A program made the translations under genes and the position numbers. Below the pieces are notes generated by a model. The model did not search any database. It saw only the letters and a list, made by a program, of their open reading frames with translations, and had not been told where the DNA came from. From assembly GCF_900078335.1 (NCBI RefSeq), contig NZ_FKBR01000012.1, positions 141,608 through 205,607 on the forward strand: a stretch of 64,000 nt of DNA, in the 5' to 3' direction. Numbering within the stretch: position 1 is the first letter of the stretch; each line of letters starts with the position of its first letter. This DNA is from Bordetella trematum (GTDB lineage: Bacteria > Pseudomonadota > Gammaproteobacteria > Burkholderiales > Burkholderiaceae_B). Positions 1 through 8,500 of the stretch are shown here, one piece after another.

Positions 1-1
1 G

Positions 2-550
2 CTGCCGGGCGAGGATGGTCTGTCGATCTGTCGCCGCCTGCGCGGCGGCCACGACAACACCCCCATCATCATGCTGACCGCCAAGGCCGAGGAAATCGAC
101 CGCATCGTCGGCCTTGAGATGGGCGCCGATGATTATCTTTCCAAGCCCTTCAACCCGCGCGAACTGCTGGCCCGCATCAACGCGATCCTGCGTCGCCGCG
201 GCACCGAAGAGCACCCGGGCGCACCCAGCCAGGAAAACGAGTCGATCGCCTTCGGCCCCTATGTGCTGAATCTCTCGACCCGCACCCTGACGCGCAACGG
301 CGAACAGGTCCCCATCACGACCGGCGAGTTCTCGGTGCTGAAGGTCTTCGCCCGTCATCCCAAGATCCCGCTGTCGCGCGACAAACTCATGGAACTGGCG
401 CGCGGCCGCGAATACGAAGCCTTCGACCGCAGCCTGGACGTCCAGATCTCGCGCCTGCGCAAGCTGATCGAACCCAACCCCTCCAAGCCGGTCTTCATCC
501 AGACCGTCTGGGGTCTGGGATATGTCTTCGTGCCGGATGGCGGCAACTGA
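2..550 (+). CDS. risA: OmpR/RisA-type response regulator (5' truncated by window edge)
   Basis: This is the C-terminal part of an OmpR-family DNA-binding response regulator; its start lies before the window. The reading frame is open from base 2 and begins just after the phospho-acceptor aspartate region (LPGEDG). The receiver end is visible, with the conserved Thr in MLTA and Lys in SKPF. A winged-helix DNA-binding domain follows and ends in the usual WGLGYVF motif. The gene overlaps or abuts the histidine kinase downstream, so the two form a pair. In Bordetella the corresponding pair is called RisA/RisS and has been linked to acid and oxidative stress and intracellular survival. The symbol comes from recognising the sequence type; ompR is the family name. 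The family call is near certain and the Ris name less so. Confidence 0.85.
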   Translation: MPGEDGLSICRRLRGGHDNTPIIMLTAKAEEIDRIVGLEMGADDYLSKPFNPRELLARINAILRRRGTEEHPGAPSQENESIAFGPYVLNLSTRTLTRNGEQVPITTGEFSVLKVFARHPKIPLSRDKLMELARGREYEAFDRSLDVQISRLRKLIEPNPSKPVFIQTVWGLGYVFVPDGGN

Positions 551-570
551 TCTGACTGCCCCATCCGGGC

Positions 571-575
571 AGGAG
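571..575 (+). promoter_or_regulatory. Ribosome binding site deciding the risS start
   Basis: AGGAG lies nine bases before a GTG at 585. The ATGs at 522 and 537 lie inside the end of the upstream regulator gene and have no comparable Shine-Dalgarno sequence. I therefore prefer GTG 585 as the kinase start. Confidence 0.55.
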
Positions 576-584
576 CTGAGGCGT

Positions 585-1979
585 GTGCCCCGTTTGCGAA
601 AGAACCTGAAGAATGTCATTCCAGGACTGCGGCTAGGTCTGTTCGGCCGCACCTTCCTGTTGCTCGCAGCGCTCATGCTGGTAAGCCTTGCCGCCTGGCT
701 GCAAGTGTTTTTCAGCATGGAGCTCGGCCCGCGCGCCAACCAGATGGCGCAGCGGGTGATCACGGCCGTCAATATCACCCGCACGGCCCTGATCTACTCG
801 CAGGCTGACGAGCGCAGCAAGCTGCTGCTGGACCTGGCCACCAATGAAGGCATTCAGGTCTACCCGCGCGAAGTCACCGATTTCACCGAGGCGCTGCCCG
901 ATGACGACTACTGGCAACGCGTGGCCCAGCACATCCGCACCCGGTTCGGACCACAGACCCAGATAGCCTGGGGCGTGAACCAGGTCCCCGGCTTCTGGGT
1001 CAGCTTCAAGATCGACAACGATCTTTACTGGCTGGTCTTCGAGCGCGAGCAGATCGGCCTGACCGGCGGCATCGAATGGCTGGGCTGGGGCGCCACGGCG
1101 CTGTTGCTCTCGCTGGTCGGCGCAGCGGTCAGCGTGGGCTTCGTCAACCGGCCGCTGTCTCGCCTGGCGCGCGCGGCCCAGGTGCTCTCGCGCGGCGAAA
1201 CTCCCGCCCCCCTGCCCGAGCAGGGGCCGCTGGAAATCCGCGATCTGAACGCCTCCTTCAACCGCATGGCCAAGGACTTGCGCCAGGCCGAGGCGGATCG
1301 GGAGCTGATGCTGGCCGGCATCTCGCATGACCTGCGCACGCCGCTGGCGCGGATGCGTCTGGAAATCGAGATGAGCGGCGTGTCCGAAGATGCGCGCCAG
1401 GCGATCGACGAAGATCTCGCCCAGATCGACCACAGTATCGGACAGCTGATGGAATATGCCCGCCCGGCCGGCACCCTGCCGCAGCTGGCGACCGACATTT
1501 CCTCAGTCCTCACCGAGCTTTACGAGCGCGAACGCAGCCATACCGCCTCCGTGGGCGGCGAGCTGGAGGCCGTCATCGAGCCGGGTTTGCGGGCACGCAT
1601 CACTGCGCTCGATCTCAAGCGCATCGTCGGCAACCTGATCGAAAACGCACGCCGCTACGGGCGCTCCAGTGACGGCCTGGCTCATCTCGTCATGAATGTG
1701 CAATCGGAGGGTGGCACCCTGGCCATCGAGGTATCCGACCGCGGCCCCGGTATCGCCGCCGACGAGGTCGAACGTCTGCTGCGACCCTTCTCGCGCGGCG
1801 AAGCCGCGCGCACCGGCGTGAGCGGCGCCGGGCTGGGTCTGGCCATCGTCGAACGCCTGCTCAAGCACGTCGGAGGCTCCCTGAAACTGCTGCCGCGCGA
1901 AGGGGGCGGACTGACGGCCCGGATAGAGTTACCCAAAGCCAAGTTTAGGAATTATCAATTAGACACGGCAAACCAATAG
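585..1979 (+). CDS. risS: EnvZ/RisS-type sensor histidine kinase
   Basis: This is an inner-membrane sensor kinase, the partner of the regulator just upstream. From GTG 585 it is 464 residues. One membrane segment lies near residues 20-40. A periplasmic sensor loop follows, with a second membrane segment near 165-185. A HAMP linker comes next, then the H-box (SHDLRTPL) with phospho-accepting His248. The ATP-binding domain has an N box (NLIENARRYG), a G1 box (DRGPGIA) and a G2 box (GAGLGLAIV). All catalytic motifs are present and no frameshift is seen, so the kinase should be active. Starts at ATG 522 (485 aa) or 537 are possible but would overlap the regulator gene. The symbol follows the Bordetella risAS naming; envZ is the family name. 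Confidence 0.85.
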   Translation: MPRLRKNLKNVIPGLRLGLFGRTFLLLAALMLVSLAAWLQVFFSMELGPRANQMAQRVITAVNITRTALIYSQADERSKLLLDLATNEGIQVYPREVTDFTEALPDDDYWQRVAQHIRTRFGPQTQIAWGVNQVPGFWVSFKIDNDLYWLVFEREQIGLTGGIEWLGWGATALLLSLVGAAVSVGFVNRPLSRLARAAQVLSRGETPAPLPEQGPLEIRDLNASFNRMAKDLRQAEADRELMLAGISHDLRTPLARMRLEIEMSGVSEDARQAIDEDLAQIDHSIGQLMEYARPAGTLPQLATDISSVLTELYERERSHTASVGGELEAVIEPGLRARITALDLKRIVGNLIENARRYGRSSDGLAHLVMNVQSEGGTLAIEVSDRGPGIAADEVERLLRPFSRGEAARTGVSGAGLGLAIVERLLKHVGGSLKLLPREGGGLTARIELPKAKFRNYQLDTANQ

Positions 1980-1987
1980 CGTAGAAT
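1959..1987 (+). promoter_or_regulatory. Probable sigma70 promoter of ahpC
   Basis: TTAGAC (1959-1964) and TAGAAT (1982-1987) are separated by 17 bases and lie just before ahpC, overlapping the end of risS. This predicts a transcript start near 1994. It is a pattern match only. Confidence 0.45.
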
Positions 1988-1994
1988 ATGGGGT

Positions 1995-2010
1995 TTAGGG
2001 CAAGCCCTAA
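1995..2010. promoter_or_regulatory. Inverted repeat at the predicted ahpC transcription start
   Basis: TTAGGGC-AA-GCCCTAA is a perfect 7-base inverted repeat with a 2-base spacer, placed at about +1 to +16 of the predicted ahpC transcript. It could be a repressor operator or a short 5' hairpin. It does not look like the OxyR consensus. Confidence 0.4.
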
Positions 2011-2039
2011 CTCCACCAACACCTTACTGGGAGTACCGC

Positions 2040-2588
2040 ATGAAAACTGTTGGCGACAAACTCGAGCCTTTCAAGGTCACCGGCGTCAAGCCCGGCTTCA
2101 ACCAGCATGAAGAAAACGGCGTTTCGGCTTTCGAAGAAATCACCGAAAGCTCGTTCCCCGGCAAGTGGAAGGTCATCTATTTCTACCCGAAGGACTTCAC
2201 CTTCGTGTGCCCGACCGAAATCGTCGGCTTCAACAAGCTGGCCAAGGATTTCGAAGACCGCGACGCCGTTCTGCTGGGCGGTTCGAGCGACAACGAATTC
2301 GTCAAGCTGGCCTGGCGCCGTGAGCACCCGGACCTGAACAAGCTGGGTCACTATCAGTTCGGCGACACCACCGGCGCCCTGATCGACCAGCTGGGCATCC
2401 GCGAAAAGGGTGCTGGCGTTGCTCTGCGCGCGACCTTCATCGTCGACCCGGACAACACCATCCAGCACGTTTCGGTCAACAACCTGAACGTCGGCCGCAA
2501 CCCCGAAGAAGTCCTGCGTCTGCTGGACGGTCTGCAAACGGACGAACTGTGCCCGTGCAACCGTACCGTGGGCGGCGACACGCTGTAA
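2040..2588 (+). CDS. ahpC: Alkyl hydroperoxide reductase subunit C (2-Cys peroxiredoxin)
   Basis: This is a cytoplasmic peroxiredoxin of 182 residues that reduces hydrogen peroxide, organic peroxides and peroxynitrite. The peroxidatic cysteine is C57 in FVCPTEI. Near the C terminus a CPC motif gives C171 and C173, so there are three cysteines as in mycobacterial AhpC, rather than the enterobacterial form that works with AhpF. The next gene is ahpD, which supplies electrons to this kind of AhpC in mycobacteria. A GGGAG ribosome site lies shortly before the ATG. A terminator separates it from ahpD, which suggests most transcripts are ahpC only. The family assignment is secure. Confidence 0.95.
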   Translation: MKTVGDKLEPFKVTGVKPGFNQHEENGVSAFEEITESSFPGKWKVIYFYPKDFTFVCPTEIVGFNKLAKDFEDRDAVLLGGSSDNEFVKLAWRREHPDLNKLGHYQFGDTTGALIDQLGIREKGAGVALRATFIVDPDNTIQHVSVNNLNVGRNPEEVLRLLDGLQTDELCPCNRTVGGDTL

Positions 2589-2595
2589 TACCCGC

Positions 2596-2619
2596 AGCCC
2601 GGCCCTGCCGGGCTTTTTT
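2596..2619 (+). terminator. Intrinsic terminator between ahpC and ahpD
   Basis: An 8-base stem AGCCCGGC/GCCGGGCT with a CCT loop runs straight into six T residues (2614-2619), starting seven bases after the ahpC stop codon. It probably attenuates read-through into ahpD. Confidence 0.85.
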
Positions 2620-2643
2620 CCCTCCAGACTATAGGTAAAAACT

Positions 2644-3162
2644 ATGGAATTCCTTTCTACCATCAAGGATCAACTACCGGATTGGGCCAAGGACATTCGC
2701 CTGAATCTGGATAGCGTGATCGCACGTTCGACGCTACCCGCCGAAGACGCCGTGGGCGCCGGCCTGGCCGCCGCCTACGCGGCTGGCAGCCAGTTTCTGG
2801 TCGAGGCCTTCAAGAGCGGCCTGTCCGAAGGCGATGCGAACGCAGCGCTGACGGCCGCCGCGCTCATGGGCATGAACAACACCTGGTATCCCTATCCGGA
2901 GATGACCGGTGACGCCCAGCTCAAGAGCCTGCCGCCGCAGCTGCGCATGAATGCCTACGCCACCCACGGCGGCGTGGACAAAAAGCGCTTCGAACTGTTC
3001 TCGCTGACGGCATCGATCATCGGCAAGTGCCATTTCTGCGTGCAGTCGCACTACGAAAACCTGAAGAAGGAAGGCATGAGCGTCGAGCAACTGCGCGACG
3101 CCGGCCGGATCGCTGCCGTGGTGAACGCGGCCGCCCAGGCGCTGACCGCACAGGGCAAGTAA
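2644..3162 (+). CDS. ahpD: Alkylhydroperoxidase AhpD (carboxymuconolactone decarboxylase family)
   Basis: This 172-residue protein is an AhpD-type disulfide reductase that recharges AhpC. In mycobacteria it does so with electrons from lipoamide on dihydrolipoamide acyltransferases. The active-site motif is CHFCVQSH, giving C129, C132 and H136. E117 sits at the place of the catalytic glutamate of mycobacterial AhpD (E118, C130, C133, H137 there). The gene lies 55 bases after ahpC, beyond a terminator hairpin. Together the two make an antioxidant pair that needs no AhpF. Confidence in the family is high; the electron donor is inferred. Confidence 0.92.
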   Translation: MEFLSTIKDQLPDWAKDIRLNLDSVIARSTLPAEDAVGAGLAAAYAAGSQFLVEAFKSGLSEGDANAALTAAALMGMNNTWYPYPEMTGDAQLKSLPPQLRMNAYATHGGVDKKRFELFSLTASIIGKCHFCVQSHYENLKKEGMSVEQLRDAGRIAAVVNAAAQALTAQGK

Positions 3163-3262
3163 GCCCCGCCTCGCCCATCCCGGCCCGGGTCGTCGACCCG
3201 TACCGGGATGCGGCATCTGCCGGCGCCGGCCCTGCCTGGCCGCCGAAAGCCTGCGCCCGGGC

Positions 3263-4063
3263 CTATCTGACGAAGTACTTGCCGGGCGTAAAGCCAAACG
3301 TACCCTTGAAAGCGTGGATGTAGGCGCTGACGCTCTCGAAGCCCACGCTCCAGGCGACCTGCTGCACATCCTGGCCTTGCGACAGGCCATCCAGCGATTT
3401 GAGCAACCTGGCCACCTGCCGGTACTTGGCAAGACTCATCCCCACCGATGCGGCCCTATGGCGGGTCAGGCTACGGGCGCTCAGCCCCGCCCAGCGCGCC
3501 AATTGCGATGCGCTGCGGGGGTCGGCCGGCTGCTCGATGAGCACCCGCGCTATGGCCCGCAGGCGACGGTCTTCGGGCATGGGCAAAGACAGGCCCTGCA
3601 CCGGAGCCTGGCGAACCTCATCCAGAAACACCTGACTCATGCGCAGATACTCGGGCGTGCGCCAGGCCTCGGGCTGCCACTGCGCCAGGCGTTCTGCCAG
3701 GGGCGCCAGCAATGGCGATCCGGCCAGCAGGGCCGGTTGCGAGGGCAAGCCTTGAACCGCCTCGGCCTTGATGAACACCGTCCAACCTTCGATGGGCCCC
3801 CGCCCGGCCACGGCATGCTCGGCCAATGGCGGAATCCAACCCACGAACCGCGGTGGACTCACAAACAGCCCGGCCTCGCACTGCACCACCATCAAGCCCT
3901 GCTTGAGGCAATACAACTGCCCCGACCGATGCTGCTGAGGATCGCCATGGTCTTCGTCGTCGCCCGACACCGACAGGGCCAGCACCTGCGGCGCCTGCGG
4001 CGAGTCGATCAAGGCGTGGTAATCCACGGCGGGAGGCAAGGGGGTGGCGTGGCCGGACGACAT
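3263..4063 (-). CDS. AraC-family transcriptional regulator
   Basis: This one-domain-plus-HTH regulator is 266 residues from the ATG at 4063. The N-terminal part resembles a cupin-like ligand-binding region. The last 100 residues hold the two helix-turn-helix motifs of AraC proteins (RSASQLARWAGLSARSLTRH, then the VAWSVGFESVSAYIHAFK region) and end in the usual FTPGKYFVR-like tail. The frame is open further upstream to 4216, but that extension is arginine-rich and looks non-coding. The gene is convergent with ahpD and lies downstream of ispF on the same strand with a 280-base gap. The ligand and targets are unknown. Confidence 0.8.
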   Translation of the reverse strand: MSSGHATPLPPAVDYHALIDSPQAPQVLALSVSGDDEDHGDPQQHRSGQLYCLKQGLMVVQCEAGLFVSPPRFVGWIPPLAEHAVAGRGPIEGWTVFIKAEAVQGLPSQPALLAGSPLLAPLAERLAQWQPEAWRTPEYLRMSQVFLDEVRQAPVQGLSLPMPEDRRLRAIARVLIEQPADPRSASQLARWAGLSARSLTRHRAASVGMSLAKYRQVARLLKSLDGLSQGQDVQQVAWSVGFESVSAYIHAFKGTFGFTPGKYFVR

Positions 4064-4346
4064 GGGGAACAAGGGCTCCGTACAGGATTTTTCGAGGACA
4101 TCGAGTCCGGAGGCCGGGCTGCCGGCACGCCGGCATCGTTGCGAGCGCCCCCCTCGCAGGGCGCGGCCTTCCCGAGCGACGGCGCATTTGCGCGTCGCGC
4201 CGGCCAGCGCGCCCACTCATGGCAGGCCAGCCCTCTTCCGTCCGCCCCGATTCTGCCGCGCCCCCGAATGGCCAGGTTAACGAATCAAGCCAACATATAA
4301 CGATGAACAGCCATTTCAGGGAGGGGCCCCGCCAGCAGGGGGATTT

Positions 4347-4832
4347 TCAACGCCTCGCGATCAACGCCACCACCGTAGCGGCAATCCCTTCCTTGCGCCC
4401 CAGATAGCCCAGGCCCTCGTTGGTCTTGGCCTTGATATTGACCGCGCCGGCTTCCAGCCCGAGGTCTGCGGCGATATTGGCGACCATGGCGGCTGCGTGC
4501 GGCCCGATCTTGGGGGCCTGGGCATGCACGGTGGCATCGACATTGATCACCTGCCAGCCCGTCTGGCTCACGCGCGCCATGGCTTCGCGCAACAGCACGC
4601 GGCTGTCCGCCCCCTTGAACTGCGGATCCGTATCCGGGAAGTGCCGACCGATATCGCCCAGGCCGGCGGCGCCCAGGATGGCGTCTGTGACGGCGTGCAG
4701 CAGCACATCGGCATCTGAATGGCCCAACAGGCCATGGCTGTGCTCGATGCGCACCCCGCCGATGATCAAAGGCCGACCGGGCACCAGGGCGTGGACGTCG
4801 AAGCCCTGGCCCACGCGAAAGGGAACTGTCAT
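4347..4832 (-). CDS. ispF: 2-C-methyl-D-erythritol 2,4-cyclodiphosphate synthase
   Basis: This enzyme of the methylerythritol phosphate isoprenoid pathway cyclises CDP-methylerythritol 2-phosphate with loss of CMP. The 161-residue length is standard. The metal ligands D12, H14 and H46 sit in GFDVHAL and [11 protein letters not shown], and the [13 protein letters not shown] and [12 protein letters not shown] signatures are intact. The start at 4832 is chosen because its ATG overlaps the ispD stop codon by four bases (ATGA), indicating translational coupling. An ATG six bases earlier is also in frame. Confidence 0.96.
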   Translation of the reverse strand: MTVPFRVGQGFDVHALVPGRPLIIGGVRIEHSHGLLGHSDADVLLHAVTDAILGAAGLGDIGRHFPDTDPQFKGADSRVLLREAMARVSQTGWQVINVDATVHAQAPKIGPHAAAMVANIAADLGLEAGAVNIKAKTNEGLGYLGRKEGIAATVVALIARR

Positions 4833-5512
4833 AACCATTTTTCCATAAGAGCGAAATCGTCAGGCCAGGTGACCTTGAAGTTGCGTACCGACCCGGGCAC
4901 AAGCTGCGGCGCCAACCCCCAGGCCTCGATGGCCGAGGCCTCGTCCGTGACAGCCAGCCCCTGTGCACGGGCATGCGCCAGGGCATCGCGCAGCAGTCCG
5001 GCGCGGAACATCTGTGGCGTTTGCGCCAGCCACAGCCCATCGCGGTCCACGGTAGCACGTACGCGCGGGCCACCCGCCTTCACGGTGTCGGCCACCGGCA
5101 AGGCCAGCAGGCCGCCCACGGTATCGGCCAGGCAGGCGTCGATCAGGCGCGCCAGCGCCTCGGCCGGCAGACCCGGGCGGGCGGCGTCATGCACCAGCAC
5201 CCAGGTCGCATCCGACAGCGCGGCGTCGGCCAGGGCCGCGGCCACCGTGTCGGCCCGTGTCGCTCCGCCACAAGGCCGCCAGACGGTCCGCGGCAAGCCG
5301 GCCAGGGCCTCGTCGACCCAGCCGTCGCCAGGGCTCACCGCCACCCGCACCTGTGCGATGCGCGCGTCGGCCAGCAGCGCGCGGACCGCGCGGCGCAGCA
5401 TGGACTGGCCACCCAGCGGACGATACTGCTTGGGCAATGCCGCCTGGCCCGGCAGACTGGCGCGGCTGCCAACCCCGGCAGCAGGCACAATAGCAATCAA
5501 AGATTCAGACAT
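4829..5512 (-). CDS. ispD: 2-C-methyl-D-erythritol 4-phosphate cytidylyltransferase
   Basis: This enzyme attaches CMP to methylerythritol 4-phosphate, an early step of the MEP isoprenoid pathway. The protein has 227 residues. It has the N-terminal nucleotide-binding signature [10 protein letters not shown], the central LVHDAARP motif and the C-terminal [12 protein letters not shown] motif of the family. It forms an operon with ispF (4-base overlap). It is divergent from mfd, with only 28 bases between the two start codons, so its promoter must overlap the mfd coding region or the shared AT-rich spot. Confidence 0.96.
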   Translation of the reverse strand: MSESLIAIVPAAGVGSRASLPGQAALPKQYRPLGGQSMLRRAVRALLADARIAQVRVAVSPGDGWVDEALAGLPRTVWRPCGGATRADTVAAALADAALSDATWVLVHDAARPGLPAEALARLIDACLADTVGGLLALPVADTVKAGGPRVRATVDRDGLWLAQTPQMFRAGLLRDALAHARAQGLAVTDEASAIEAWGLAPQLVPGSVRNFKVTWPDDFALMEKWL

Positions 5513-5531
5513 GATCCAGTGATTTTATAAT
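5504..5531 (+). promoter_or_regulatory. Probable mfd promoter with consensus -10 box
   Basis: A perfect TATAAT lies at 5526-5531, nine bases before the mfd ATG. TTCAGA at 5504-5509 (4 of 6 matches to the -35 consensus) is 16 bases upstream. Transcription would start about 3-4 bases before the ATG. The same AT-rich spot reads TATAAA on the other strand toward ispD. Confidence 0.5.
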
Positions 5532-5540
5532 TTCTCCGTC

Positions 5541-8500
5541 ATGCCTGACTCACCGACCTCTTTCGCAGTGGAAACGCAACTGCCTTCCTCCTCCGCCCTC
5601 CTCGCCGCGCTCAAGCCGGGCACGCGCTATGTTCAACCCTGTCCGCCGGGATCCGGCGACGGCTGGCTGCTGGCCGACCTGGCGCGCCAGGCGGCCCGAC
5701 CGCTGGTTGTGCTGACGGCCGATCCCTTGCAGGCCCAGCGCCTGGCCGACGAGATCCCGCTGTTCGCGCCCGGCCTGCGGGTGCGCCAGCTGCCTGACTG
5801 GGAGACGCTGCCCTACGACGCGTTCTCACCCCATCAGGACCTGATCTCACAGCGCCTGTACACGCTGCATGCGCTGATGACCCAATCGGTCGACATCCTC
5901 ACGCTGCCCGTCACCACGGCGCTGTACCGGCTGGCGCCGCCCGCTTTCCTGGCGGCCTACACCTTTGCCTTCAAGCGCGGCGACCGTCTGGACGAAGCCG
6001 CCTTGCGCGCCCAGTTGACCCTGGCCAACTACAACCACGTCACCCAGGTGACCGCGCCGGGCGAATTCTGCCTGCGCGGCGGGCTGATCGACCTGTTTCC
6101 GATGGGCTCGGCGGTCCCCTACCGGCTCGACCTGTTCGATGACGAGATCGAATCCATCCGCGCCTTCGACGTCGACACCCAGCGCAGCCTGTATCCGGTC
6201 AACGAGGTGCAATTGCTGCCCGGCCGGGAATTCCCGATGGATGAGGCGGCGCGCAACCATTTTCGCGCACGCTTTCGCGAAGTCTTCGAGGGCGACCCCT
6301 CGCGCGCGCTCCCTTACAAGGACATCGGCAACGGCATCGCCTTTGCCGGGGTGGAATACTACCTGCCGCTGTTCTTTGACCAGACCGCCACGCTTTTCGA
6401 CTACCTCAGCGCCGGCACCCTGACGGTCACGCTGGGCAATATCGAAGAGGCCATCCAGCGCTTTTCGCTGGACACGGCAAGCCGCTACCACTTTCTCAAA
6501 AGCGACCGGGAACGGCCGGTGCTGCCGCCGCAGGCCCTTTTCCTGGATCGCGACGCGCTTTACGCCGGCTTCAAGGACTTCGCCCGCCTGGCCCTGAGCG
6601 GCGAAGGACCGCACCCCGATTTTTGCGCAGCGCCCGATGTCGCGGTGATGCGGCGCGCCGAAGATCCGGTGGCGCGCCTGCGCGCGCTCGTCAGCAAACC
6701 CGATGCCGAGGTGCTGCTGTGCGCCGACTCGGCCGGGCGGCGCGAGACGCTCAGCCAGATGCTGGCCGAGCAGGGCTTGGCGCCTGACTGCCAGACCGAC
6801 ACCATTGGCGACTTCCTGCAGACGCCGGCGCGCTTCGGGCTGGCGGTGGCGCCGCTGGCCGCGGGCTTCGGCCTGCAGGGGGGGCCCGTCTTTCTCACCG
6901 AAAATGATCTGTACCCGGGCAATGCCGGCGTGCGCCGCCGCGGCAAACGCAGCCAGGAAGGCGCCAGCAACGTCGAGGCCATGGTGCGTGACCTGGCCGA
7001 GCTGCGCGAAGGCGACCCGGTCGTACATGCCCAGCACGGCATCGGCCGCTATCACGGCCTGGTCAACATGGACATGGGCGAAGGCGAGATGGAGTTTCTG
7101 CACCTGCAGTACGCCAGCGGCGCCACGCTGTATGTTCCGGTTTCGCAGTTGCACGTCATCGCGCGCTACAGCGGCGCCGACCCGGAAGCCGCACCGCTGC
7201 ACCAGCTGGGATCCGGCCAGTGGGACAAGGCGCGCCGCAAGGCGGCCAAGCAGGTACGCGATACCGCGGCCGAATTGCTGGCTTTGTACGCCCAGCGCGC
7301 AGCCCGTCAGGGCTACAGCTTCGAGCTGCCGCTGTCGGATTATGAGTCCTTCGCCGAAGGCTTCGGTTTCGAGGAAACGCCCGACCAATCGGCCGCGATC
7401 CAGGCCGTGATCATGGACATGACCTCCGGCAAGCCCATGGACCGCCTGGTTTGCGGCGATGTCGGCTTCGGCAAGACCGAAGTGGCCTTGCGGGCGGCCT
7501 TCCTGGCCGTTGCCAATGGCAAGCAGGTCGCCCTGCTCTGCCCCACCACGCTGCTTGCCGAACAACACGCCCAGACCTTCTCCGACCGCTTCGCCGACTG
7601 GCCCGTGCGGGTGGTGGAGCTGTCACGCTTTCGCTCGGCCAAGGAAATCGCGGCCGCCGTCGAGGGCATCAATGACGGACGCGTGGATATCGTCATCGGC
7701 ACGCACAAGATCCTGTCCAAGGACGTGCAGTTCAAGCGCCTGGGGCTGGTGATCATCGACGAAGAACACCGTTTCGGCGTGCGCCAGAAGGAAACCCTCA
7801 AGTCGCTGCGCGCCGAGGTGGACGTGCTGACGCTCACGGCCACGCCGATTCCCCGCACCCTGGGCATGTCGCTGGAAGGCATCCGCGATTTCTCCGTGAT
7901 CGCCACCGCGCCCCAGAAGCGCCTGGCCATCAAGACCTTCGTACGCCGCGAAGACGGCAGCACCATCCGCGAGGCCTTGCTGCGCGAACTCAAGCGCGGC
8001 GGCCAGGCCTACTTCCTGCACAACGAAGTCGAGACCATCCACAACCGCCGCGCCCGCCTGGAGGAGCTGGTGCCCGAGGCGCGGATCTGCGTGGCCCACG
8101 GCCAGATGCCCGAACGCGAGCTGGAACAGGTCATGAAGGACTTTTACCAGCAGCGCTACAACGTGCTGCTGTGTACCACCATTATCGAGACCGGCATCGA
8201 CGTGCCCACCGCCAACACCATCGTGATCCACCGGGCCGATCGCTTCGGCCTGGCTCAGCTGCACCAGTTGCGCGGACGTGTGGGCCGCTCGCATCACCAG
8301 GCCTATGCCTATCTGCTGACGCCGGGCGAAGACGCCATCACCAGCAATGCCAAGAAGCGCCTGGAAGCCATCCAGGCCATGGAAGAGCTGGGCGCCGGTT
8401 TCTATCTGGCCATGCATGACCTCGAGATCCGAGGTACCGGCGAGATCCTCGGCGACTCGCAATCGGGCAACATCCAGGAGGTCGGCTTCTCGATGTACAA

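Noticed and set aside
1980-2039. OxyR binding site before ahpC
   Set aside because: The ATAG-N7-CTAT spacing pattern typical of OxyR sites is not found; only the unrelated TTAGGGC dyad is present.
3186-3200. Inverted repeat CGGGTCG-T-CGACCCG between ahpD and the AraC gene as a terminator
   Set aside because: The dyad is perfect but has no T run on either strand and only a one-base centre, so it is weak evidence for termination.
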